Origin: Emticicia agri
GTDB lineage: Bacteria > Bacteroidota > Bacteroidia > Cytophagales > Spirosomataceae
DNA: 53,043 nt
NCBI RefSeq assembly: GCF_004168285.1
Contig: NZ_SEWF01000039.1
Coordinates: forward strand, 1-53,043
Reading direction: 5' to 3'
This document shows positions 8,717 to 15,431 of this stretch, one piece after another. A program made the position numbers and the translations under genes. The notes under the pieces were generated by a model. It was not told where the DNA came from. It was given only the letters and a program-made list of their open reading frames with translations, and did not search any database. Position 1 is the stretch's first letter, and every line of letters begins with the position of its first letter.

Positions 8717-9853
8717 ATGCTTAACAGACGCCTCATACGGATTCGTGCGATGCAAGCCTTGTATGCTTATAAACAAGCTGAGGGTGCGAATTTCCAGTTA
8801 TCATTAGACCTCATTGCAGATGATTTTGCTCCAGATTTGAATTCAATGGAATTTCAGGATCGTGAGAAATTAGAGGGATACAAAAAATTAGGACAACAGT
8901 TGCTTCAGGAAGCGTTTTCCCGTCAGCAGGAAGATGATTTCAGTGCCCCGCAGGAAGTGAAAATGTCGGTAGAAAAGGCCAAGGATTTTTTTCTGCTTAA
9001 AAACAAAAAAGACATTGAACACTATGCCGGTAGAATGATATTAGAGGCTGAAAGGGTCTATGATTTTTACTTACAGATTTTATTGCTCTTTATTGAACTG
9101 GCTGATCGTGCCGGAGCTGATGAAAGAGATACTGCTCAATCGAAACTATCTGATAATCAGATTATTAAAAAACTTCGTCAGGAAAGACTTCTCGAAACAC
9201 AAGCTATTCGTCGTAATGTCAACTGGAGTACCGAACAGGTGCTCATTGCCAAGCTATACCGTGAGGTATTGCGCAACAATGCACATTATATCGAGTACTG
9301 CGCCAAGAGAAATCATACTTTAGAAGAAGACTTCTCGTTTTTGAAATACTTACTTAAAAATGTGATTCTGAAAAATGAACTGACATGGGAGTATTTTGAA
9401 AAACAGGATTTGTACTGGATTGACGATATTGAAACTTTGCGTGCCGCCATTACGCACACATTTCAGTCATTTGTAGAAGATAATAAATTTAAAATTGCCC
9501 TTTTAGATGAAGAATGGGAGGAAAGAAAAGATTTTTTACAAACTTTGTATCGTAAAAGTATTGTAGAAGAAAAAGAACTCGAAGAAATACTGATTCCGAA
9601 GTTGAAAAACTGGGAAATTGAACGGATTTCAGAAACAGACCAGATTCTGTTGAAAATGGCTCTGGTTGAAATGCTGAATTATCCGAGTATTCCTATTAAG
9701 GTTACGATCAACGAAGTTATTGAAATAGCAAAAGATTACAGTACTCCGAAAAGTGGTCAGTTTGTGAATGGTATCCTGGATAGTCTTTCAAAAGAACTGA
9801 AAGAGGCAGGTAAGATTCGCAAAAGCGGAAGGGGAATGTTAGACAATAAGTGA
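8717..9853 (+). CDS. nusB: Transcription antitermination factor NusB (long Bacteroidota form)
   Basis: NusB binds boxA RNA with NusE (S10) in transcription antitermination, chiefly of rRNA operons. The protein has 378 residues, more than twice the length of the classical form. The N-terminus MLNRRLIRIRAMQALYAYKQ is the typical first helix. The C-terminal part (about 295-370) carries the rest of the fold: ERISETDQILLKMALVEML, VTINEVIEIAKDYS and GQFVNGILDSL. Between them lies a long helical, charged insertion, as is usual for this phylum. It heads the conserved cluster nusB, YtxH, DUF1573, yajC, YbbR-like. A palindromic repeat element begins at its stop codon. Confidence 0.93.
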   Translation: MLNRRLIRIRAMQALYAYKQAEGANFQLSLDLIADDFAPDLNSMEFQDREKLEGYKKLGQQLLQEAFSRQQEDDFSAPQEVKMSVEKAKDFFLLKNKKDIEHYAGRMILEAERVYDFYLQILLLFIELADRAGADERDTAQSKLSDNQIIKKLRQERLLETQAIRRNVNWSTEQVLIAKLYREVLRNNAHYIEYCAKRNHTLEEDFSFLKYLLKNVILKNELTWEYFEKQDLYWIDDIETLRAAITHTFQSFVEDNKFKIALLDEEWEERKDFLQTLYRKSIVEEKELEEILIPKLKNWEIERISETDQILLKMALVEMLNYPSIPIKVTINEVIEIAKDYSTPKSGQFVNGILDSLSKELKEAGKIRKSGRGMLDNK

Positions 9854-10029
9854 GAACATGTTTAAAATTTGTTGTTCGACCTTCAAAGCTATCTTTTTGA
9901 GCCATACTGCGTTGTATTTTTTCGATGTAGCTGCCTGCTACATCTGCAAAATACGCCCGCGCGGCGTCCGCTTGTTTGACTCAAAAATCTTTGCTTTTCG
10001 GTCAGAAAAACAAAATTCAAACATGTTCT
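9853..10029 (+). repeat. Palindromic dispersed repeat, copy 1 (MITE- or REP-like)
   Basis: The 177-base element begins at the last base of the nusB stop codon and is bounded by perfect 11-base inverted repeats, AGAACATGTTT (9853-9863) and AAACATGTTCT (10019-10029), which continue imperfectly inward. In the middle GATGTAGC (9924-9931) and GCTACATC (9937-9944) form an 8-base stem with a five-base loop. A second copy in opposite orientation lies at 50859-51021 and shares the blocks CATACTGCGTTG, the TTTTTTCGATGTAGC stem, TGCAAAATACGCC and TTTCGGTCAGAAAAA. It encodes no protein. It could be a non-autonomous mobile element, or an RNA structure that also ends the nusB transcript. Confidence 0.8.
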
Positions 10030-10125
10030 AAATTGAATATTCCGATGCTAAGCATTTAATTTGAGGTCGGAAACAGAATTAAATTATTATCCATTATTAA
10101 CTATCCCATTGGGGACAAGGGTATT

Positions 10126-10446
10126 ATGAGCAATTCATCAAGAACATTTATTTCATTTTTAGTAGGTGTGGCAACAGGAGCCGCTTTAGGTGTTTTATAT
10201 GCACCTGATAAGGGAGAAATCACCCGAGATAAGCTGTCGTACCGTTTGTCGAGATACCGTGAGCAATTACAGAAATTTATCAATGATCTGGTTGAAAGAG
10301 GTGATGAAGTAGCGATGGAAGTAGTAGGCGGCGATAGCTCTGCCAAAGCTGAAGGACAAAAAGTAGTAAGCGAAGCCCGTCAGAAAGCCGAAAAATTGTT
10401 GGAAGATGTAGAGTCTTTAATGAATCAGATAAAATCAAAAAATTAA
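10126..10446 (+). CDS. YtxH domain-containing protein
   Basis: This 106-residue protein has the YtxH pattern: a short N-terminal glycine-rich hydrophobic segment (FISFLVGVATGAALGVLYAPDKG) that probably spans or anchors in the inner membrane, followed by a charged, helical and likely coiled-coil tail (about 35-106). YtxH proteins are small membrane-linked proteins, often stress-related, with no settled biochemical role. It lies between nusB and the DUF1573 lipoprotein in a cluster all on the plus strand, and starts about 96 bases after repeat copy 1. The family call is confident; function is open. Confidence 0.85.
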   Translation: MSNSSRTFISFLVGVATGAALGVLYAPDKGEITRDKLSYRLSRYREQLQKFINDLVERGDEVAMEVVGGDSSAKAEGQKVVSEARQKAEKLLEDVESLMNQIKSKN

Positions 10447-10474
10447 TCGCTACAAGAAGTTTAATTATAAAATA

Positions 10475-10966
10475 ATGAAAAAAATACTTTTGGGCCTGTT
10501 TACTGTCGTAATTTTGGGAGGTCTGAATTTTTCGTGTAACCTTGTTGATTCAAAATCAAATATGAGTAGTGCCGACTCACTGGCTGTTGTTGAGAATGCA
10601 CCTAAGATTGAGTTTGCACAAGAAAGTTTTGATTTTGGCACCCTGAAAGAAGGTGATATAAAAGAACACGAATTTATATTTACAAATACAGGCAAGAGTC
10701 CTTTGCAGATTCTGAGGGTAGAGGTACAATGCGGTTGTACTGTTGCTTCAAAACCTGAAACTCCGGTTGGTGTAGGGCAGAAAGACAAGATTGTTGTGCG
10801 TTTTAATAGCTTAGGCAAAGTAGGGGTAAACAAAAAATTTGTAACCATCTACTCTAATGCTATTCCACCACAGACGGTGCTGTCATTTACAGCCGAGGTA
10901 TTGTCTAAACAAACAGGCGACTCTACACAGGCATTGTTGGACAAAGCAAAAAAAGTAATGAAATAA
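10475..10966 (+). CDS. DUF1573 domain lipoprotein
   Basis: The 163-residue product starts with a signal sequence and a probable lipoprotein cysteine at position 21 (NFSC), so it is likely lipid-anchored in the cell envelope. The rest is a DUF1573 beta-sandwich: FDFGTLKEGDIKEHEFIFTNTG, then LQILRVEVQCGCTVASKPETPV and a terminal VTIYSNAIPP. The family is very common in Bacteroidota and has an Ig-like fold related to ASPM/SPD2/hydin domains. Its function is not established. It starts 28 bases after the YtxH gene and ends 30 bases before yajC, so it is probably in the same operon. Confidence 0.9.
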   Translation: MKKILLGLFTVVILGGLNFSCNLVDSKSNMSSADSLAVVENAPKIEFAQESFDFGTLKEGDIKEHEFIFTNTGKSPLQILRVEVQCGCTVASKPETPVGVGQKDKIVVRFNSLGKVGVNKKFVTIYSNAIPPQTVLSFTAEVLSKQTGDSTQALLDKAKKVMK

Positions 10967-10996
10967 CCCCCACTAATAAAGATAAAACAATTTAAA

Positions 10997-11275
10997 ATGG
11001 TACTCTTACAAGCACAAGGCGGAAACGGAATGTTTTCGATAATAATGATGGTTGGTATGATTGCGGTATTCTATTTTTTTATGATACGTCCGCAACAGAA
11101 AAAATCACAAGACCAGAAAAAGATGGTAGAAGAACTGAAAGAAGGCGATGAAATAGTAACATTCGGCGGGCTACATGGCAAGATAGTTTCAAAAGATGAA
11201 ACAACTGTAACGATTTCGGCAGGTGGTGGGGCAAGATTAACTTTTGAAAAAACATCAATTGCAAGAAAGAAATAA
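10997..11275 (+). CDS. yajC: Preprotein translocase subunit YajC
   Basis: YajC is a small inner-membrane subunit of the SecDF-YajC complex that assists Sec-dependent export. The 92-residue protein has a single N-terminal membrane helix (about 12-28) running into the family signature FYFFMIRPQQKKSQDQKK, then the soluble beta-domain EELKEGDEIVTFGGLHGKIV. Length and motif order are normal. The YbbR-like gene starts 44 bases downstream, the usual neighbour in this phylum. A 14-base perfect palindrome (AGCTATTAATAGCT, 11278-11291) lies between the two. Confidence 0.95.
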   Translation: MVLLQAQGGNGMFSIIMMVGMIAVFYFFMIRPQQKKSQDQKKMVEELKEGDEIVTFGGLHGKIVSKDETTVTISAGGGARLTFEKTSIARKK

Positions 11276-11319
11276 GTAGCTATTAATAGCTGGATATCCT
11301 TGCAAGCGCATTAAATTGT

Positions 11320-11973
11320 ATGAATTTTAAAACATTAATCTTGTGTTTTTTAGCTGCCGCTATATTCTGGCTGCTAAACGCCCTGAATAAATCGGGCTAT
11401 ACAACCAAGATAAATTATCCTTTAGAGATAATATACGACGATTCACGCTATATTCCGGTTACACCTTTGCCTAAAACAATCAAGGTGAGTTTGTCGAGTA
11501 CGGGTTGGAATTTATTAAAAGATAATTTTTCTTTCCATGTTTCTCCGGTATTGTATGAAATTGCAAATCCGGAAAAGGAAGGACAACTGAATACAACTGT
11601 TTTAACCGAAAAACTGCTGGCAAAGCTGAAAAACTCTAAAATAAATTATATCGTTACCGATACCTTTGCCCTGAATTTTGAAAGAAAATATTCAAAGAAG
11701 GTAGTACTGAAAATAGATAGTATAGGAGTAGATTTAGAGAAAAATTTTGTGATAGCCAGCCTGATAAATATAACTCCGGCTGAGATAATTATAGAAGGTC
11801 CTGCATCGGCACTGAAAGCGTATCAGGATACATTTTATCTGAAAGTGCCTGCAAAAAATCTGGCTATCAATTTTGATGATAAAATAAGTATTCCTTTGCC
11901 CAAAAATCCTTTGGTGAAAATCAGTGCAGAACAGGCTACAGTAAGTTTTGAGGTAGCTGAATTATTGAAATAA
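11320..11973 (+). CDS. YbbR-like domain protein
   Basis: The 217-residue protein has one N-terminal membrane helix (about 3-22, FKTLILCFLAAAIFWLLNAL) and then YbbR-like beta repeats, with phrases such as IKVSLSSTGWNLL and ITPAEIIIEGPASALKAY. In Firmicutes, YbbR/CdaR regulates the c-di-AMP cyclase. In Bacteroidota the gene usually sits behind yajC, and its role is not firmly known. In many relatives coaE (dephospho-CoA kinase) follows, but here the next gene encodes a DUF721 protein after a 112-base gap. Confidence 0.85.
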   Translation: MNFKTLILCFLAAAIFWLLNALNKSGYTTKINYPLEIIYDDSRYIPVTPLPKTIKVSLSSTGWNLLKDNFSFHVSPVLYEIANPEKEGQLNTTVLTEKLLAKLKNSKINYIVTDTFALNFERKYSKKVVLKIDSIGVDLEKNFVIASLINITPAEIIIEGPASALKAYQDTFYLKVPAKNLAINFDDKISIPLPKNPLVKISAEQATVSFEVAELLK

Positions 11974-12085
11974 AAGATTTTCGGAAACCACATTTGTAAT
12001 AGCTGTAATTTTCTGTCATTTTAATAATGATATGATTATAAAGCCAATCATCTCATTACCAAACTTCATTCAAATTCATTGACCG

Positions 12086-12391
12086 ATGCCATCAGAAACC
12101 GCTCGTCGTTCGCAGGCCACGCCTCTCAAAGATGCCATCGAAGCATTTCTGAAGACTTTTAATCTAAAGTCGAAGTTCAATGAAACCTATCTGGAAACTT
12201 TTTGGGAGCGAATGATGGGCAAAATTATTGCTTCCCGAACCAAAGAAATCTACGTTAAAAATCGCATTCTATACTTGCGTATTGACTCTTCTCCTTTACG
12301 TCAGGAACTGTTTATGGCAAAAACCAAACTCATAGATCTGGTGAATAAAGATGTGGGCGAATCGGTGATTGATGATGTTATTTTTTTATAG
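12086..12391 (+). CDS. DUF721 (DciA-like) protein
   Basis: This 101-residue protein matches DUF721: PLKDAIEAFLKTFNLKSKF, then a YLETFWERMMGKIIASRT helix and the strand-rich end ILYLRIDSSPLRQELFMAK with a terminal VIDDVIFL. The fold resembles the KH-like domain of DciA, the helicase-loading factor of bacteria without DnaC. The Bacteroidota version is short and has only this domain. A role in replication initiation is inferred from the family and not shown here. It is followed after 84 bases by the K+ channel gene. Confidence 0.8.
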   Translation: MPSETARRSQATPLKDAIEAFLKTFNLKSKFNETYLETFWERMMGKIIASRTKEIYVKNRILYLRIDSSPLRQELFMAKTKLIDLVNKDVGESVIDDVIFL

Positions 12392-12475
12392 ACTCTCGCT
12401 AAACCTTTTATAGGTACTTATTTGTTAATTTGCTACAAACAATTAACAATTACCCTAAAAAATGTTCAGAATACT

Positions 12476-13435
12476 ATGAGCAAGAAAAACCTACTTGTCG
12501 AAAATGAGCGTAATCGTCAGGATTTAGGATTTGGTACCAAATTAACCGACCGACGCAAAAGACTTCTGAAACAAGACGGGCAGTTCAATGTCAAGCGTAA
12601 AGGGCAATCATTCGAAGCCTGGTTAAATATCTATAATCGGTTTATCATAATGCCCTGGAAAATTTTTTTCCTTATAGTATTATTAGTTTATCTCCTTCTC
12701 AATTTTATTTTTGCCATTACGTATTATTTGATAGGCGTAGAACACCTGATTGGTGTGAATATGACAAGCACACACTCACAATTCTGGGATGCTTTCTTTT
12801 TTAGTGCCCAATCACTTACCACAGTAGGTTATGGTCGTATCTCACCCGATGGTTTTGCAGCCAGTTGGGTATCAAGTATTGAATCATTGGTGGGACTTAT
12901 GATGTTTGCGATCGTTACCGGCTTATTATATGGCCGTTTTTCACGACCGAATCCTCGTATTTTATTTAGTGATAACGCGCTGATTGCACCGTACCTGAAT
13001 ATCAACGCACTCATGTTCAGAATGGTCAATGAAAGAAGTAACCAATTGATTAATATGGAAGTAAGTCTGGTTTTTTCAAAGATTGAAGAAAGAAATGGCT
13101 TGCCAACCAGAAGATATTACGGCTTGTCTCTCGAAAGAGCAAAAGTCAATTTTTTTCCGACCGACTGGACAATTGTTCATCCATTGACAGAAGATAGTCC
13201 TTTGTATAATGAAACACCTGAATCATTAGCAGCCAGTGATGCAGAATTTATGATAGCTATTCAAGGCGTTGATGATACCTTTGCAGATGCTATTCATGTT
13301 CGGCACTCCTATAAGGCTGAAGAGCTTGTCTGGGGTGCAAAATTCACACCGATGGTTGAGGAAGACGGAGAGGAAATTTATATATTAGATTTAAAAAAAG
13401 TAGGTAATTATAGACCTGCCAACCTGAATTATTAA
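12476..13435 (+). CDS. Inward-rectifier (Kir/KirBac-type) potassium channel
   Basis: The 319-residue protein has the complete architecture of a prokaryotic inward-rectifier K+ channel. A basic N-terminus leads into a slide helix (about 45-58), TM1 (about 60-86), a pore helix, the selectivity filter TVGYG (116-120), and TM2 (about 134-155). A cytoplasmic IRK-type beta domain makes up the rest (about 160-310). Four subunits would form the channel in the inner membrane. The frame is open 18 codons upstream from a TTG, but the ATG at 12476 begins a typical MSKKN start and is preferred. Gating ligand unknown. Confidence 0.92.
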   Translation: MSKKNLLVENERNRQDLGFGTKLTDRRKRLLKQDGQFNVKRKGQSFEAWLNIYNRFIIMPWKIFFLIVLLVYLLLNFIFAITYYLIGVEHLIGVNMTSTHSQFWDAFFFSAQSLTTVGYGRISPDGFAASWVSSIESLVGLMMFAIVTGLLYGRFSRPNPRILFSDNALIAPYLNINALMFRMVNERSNQLINMEVSLVFSKIEERNGLPTRRYYGLSLERAKVNFFPTDWTIVHPLTEDSPLYNETPESLAASDAEFMIAIQGVDDTFADAIHVRHSYKAEELVWGAKFTPMVEEDGEEIYILDLKKVGNYRPANLNY

Positions 13436-13449
13436 ATAAACAATCAGCA

Positions 13450-14367
13450 TTGAAATCATTAATTGCTCCGCCAAAATTACAGGAAGGCGACAAAGTAGCC
13501 ATAGTGGCTATGGCCAGTAAACTGAACCCTGATGATATTCAACCTGCTATACAGTTGATGAGAAAAAATTGGGGAGTAGAGGTGATAGTTGGTGAATCAG
13601 TCAGTGCCAGTTATTATGGTTTTGCAGGAACTGACGAGGTACGTACCCGAGATTTTCAGCAGATGCTTGATGATACCTCTGTCAAAGCAATTTTTTCAGC
13701 ACGTGGCGGCTACGGAAGTTCACGCATAATTGACCGGATAGATTTTACAACTTTCCAACAACATCCTAAATGGATTATCGGTTTCTCTGATATTACGGCT
13801 GTACATAGTCATGTTCAATCGTTAGGCTTTCAGAGCCTGCATGCACCTATGCCAAAGACTTTTATGAAAGATGATTATTCGCTCAGGACCATCGAGCCTT
13901 TTTTGTTTGGTACAGGCATGAGTTATGAAATAAAACCGGATAAATCAGATAGAAGTGGTTGGGCAGAAGGACAGATAACCGGAGGGAATTTGTGTTTATT
14001 GGCTCATTTGGTGGGTTCTCCGTCGGATATTAGTTGGGATGGGAAAATCCTGTTTATGGAAGATATAAGCGAATATTTATATAATATCGACCGAATGATG
14101 ATTCAGTTGAAAAGAGCAGGAAAACTGAAAAACCTGAATGGATTAATAGTAGGTTCGTTTACTGATAGCAAAGAGAATGACGAGCCTTTTGGAAAAACAG
14201 CCTACGAAATTGTTGCTGAACATGTAGCCGAATATAACTATCCGGTATGCTATGGGTTCCCGACAGGACATGACAGAGCCAACTGGGCAATTCCTTGTGG
14301 AAGAATAGCAAGTTTAGAGGTAAATCCTTTGAAAACTGTGCTGACATTTCAAAAAATAATCAGTTAA
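13450..14367 (+). CDS. LD-carboxypeptidase (peptidase family S66)
   Basis: Family S66 enzymes cleave the L-Lys/meso-DAP to D-Ala bond of tetrapeptides in murein recycling. This 305-residue protein has the expected catalytic triad: S113 in GFSDIT, E204 in LFMEDISEYL and H274 in FPTGHDRANW. ARGGYGSSRIIDRID, just before the serine, is also typical. No signal peptide is seen, consistent with a cytoplasmic recycling enzyme. The start is TTG at 13450, because the next in-frame ATG would remove the first 20 residues including conserved PPKLQEGDKVAIVA. It follows the K+ channel stop by 14 bases, so the two are probably cotranscribed. Confidence 0.93.
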   Translation: MKSLIAPPKLQEGDKVAIVAMASKLNPDDIQPAIQLMRKNWGVEVIVGESVSASYYGFAGTDEVRTRDFQQMLDDTSVKAIFSARGGYGSSRIIDRIDFTTFQQHPKWIIGFSDITAVHSHVQSLGFQSLHAPMPKTFMKDDYSLRTIEPFLFGTGMSYEIKPDKSDRSGWAEGQITGGNLCLLAHLVGSPSDISWDGKILFMEDISEYLYNIDRMMIQLKRAGKLKNLNGLIVGSFTDSKENDEPFGKTAYEIVAEHVAEYNYPVCYGFPTGHDRANWAIPCGRIASLEVNPLKTVLTFQKIIS

Positions 14368-14407
14368 ATTAGCTATCTTGTACACAATAACCTATAACAC
14401 AAAGCAC

Positions 14408-14770
14408 ATGGAAATATTCTCTAAAGTTCTGGTTAGTGTAGTAGCCCTTGAGCATCTCTATATTTTGTATCTTGAAATGTTTGCCTGGACAACCAAAGCT
14501 CCTAAGGTATTCAAAAATTTCCCAAAAGATTTGTTTCCCAAAACAGTTGCTTTAGCAGCCAATCAGGGTCTATATAATGGGTTCTTATCGGCAGGTTTAC
14601 TATGGTCTTTGTTTATTACAGATGCTGTATGGAGTAAAAATATTGCCTGCTTTTTCTTAGGTTGCGTAATAGTAGCAGGTGTTTACGGAGCTATTTCGGC
14701 AAGCAAAAGAATATTTGTAGTACAGGCAGTACCCGCTATTTTAGCTTTATTGGTTACTTTATTAGTATAG
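14408..14770 (+). CDS. DUF1304 membrane protein
   Basis: The 120-residue protein belongs to DUF1304, a family of small four-helix membrane proteins. The signature VALEHLYILYLEMFAW falls in the first helix, followed by LAANQGLYNGFLSAGLLWS and two further hydrophobic helices to the C-terminus. Its function is unknown. The ATG at 14408 gives the usual family N-terminus (MEIFSKV). An upstream in-frame TTG would add 10 residues that do not look conserved. It lies 40 bases after the LD-carboxypeptidase gene. Confidence 0.85.
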   Translation: MEIFSKVLVSVVALEHLYILYLEMFAWTTKAPKVFKNFPKDLFPKTVALAANQGLYNGFLSAGLLWSLFITDAVWSKNIACFFLGCVIVAGVYGAISASKRIFVVQAVPAILALLVTLLV

Positions 14771-14912
14771 CAGAACAGATAGTAACAGTGAAACCCCGTG
14801 ATAAACTCGGGTACGTAGTGGCCGAAAAGTCATCACTAATAGATTCATATAACAAAACTGTTCTCCGGTTAAAATTTATACTATTCTGCAAAATACCTTA
14901 CACATAATTTTC

Positions 14913-14920
14913 TATCTTTG
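14913..14920 (+). promoter_or_regulatory. Candidate -7 promoter box
   Basis: TATCTTTG matches the Bacteroidota consensus TAnnTTTG and ends 32 bases before the ATG of the nucleotidyltransferase-like gene. This suggests that the 14953-17576 pair has its own promoter. A clear -33 box is not seen. Confidence 0.5.
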
Positions 14921-14952
14921 CCTAACAGTATGCTTGCATACTTTATTCAATA

Positions 14953-15429
14953 ATGCCTACAAAAGAAAAAATAGAAAATGCCATTGCTTTTTTATGGGAT
15001 GATTTGTGCAAACTACAAGACCCGTTCTATATTATTGGCAGTTCAGCTTTGGTTTTAGCAGGGATTCCTTTAGAAGCAACAGATGATATTGATTTACTGA
15101 CATCACATCGTGATGCTGACTTTTTAAAAGAGCACTGGCAACTCCATAAGGTAGAAGCATACACACCTAAAGATTCGGATAAGTTTCGTTCTAATTTCGG
15201 GAGATTCCGGTGGAATATAGTACTGGTAGAAGTAATGGGTGATTTAGAGGTATTTCATAAAGGAGAATGGCAAAAACTACAGATTGAAGAATATTTTGAG
15301 GTAGAAATAAATCAGTCATCTGCAAGAGTACCTGTTTTGAAAGAACAAGAAAGGATATTCAGGCTTTTTGGACGAGCAAAAGATTTAGCAAAAGCAGATT
15401 TAATTACAAAGCATATAATTCAACCCTAA
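14953..15429 (+). CDS. Nucleotidyltransferase-fold protein
   Basis: This 158-residue protein has the minimal nucleotidyltransferase signature: IIGSSALVLAGIPLEATDDIDLLT, meaning a GS motif followed by the DxD acidic pair (residues of DDIDL near 46-50). The remaining part is alpha/beta with no extra domain that I recognise. Similar small proteins occur alone and as antitoxin- or toxin-like nucleotidyltransferases, but there is no matching HEPN partner next to it. Instead it is only two bases upstream of a beta-oxidation gene. Whether that spacing is functional or incidental cannot be told. No exact family name is claimed. Confidence 0.7.
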   Translation: MPTKEKIENAIAFLWDDLCKLQDPFYIIGSSALVLAGIPLEATDDIDLLTSHRDADFLKEHWQLHKVEAYTPKDSDKFRSNFGRFRWNIVLVEVMGDLEVFHKGEWQKLQIEEYFEVEINQSSARVPVLKEQERIFRLFGRAKDLAKADLITKHIIQP

Positions 15430-15431
15430 AA

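Noticed and set aside
9717-9905. Minus-strand ORF across the nusB end and repeat copy 1
   Set aside because: It is antisense to a conserved gene and has no protein-like composition.
14662-14907. Plus-strand 81-codon ORF across the end of the DUF1304 gene
   Set aside because: It overlaps a clear family member in another frame, has no recognisable domain, and ends just before the promoter box at 14913.
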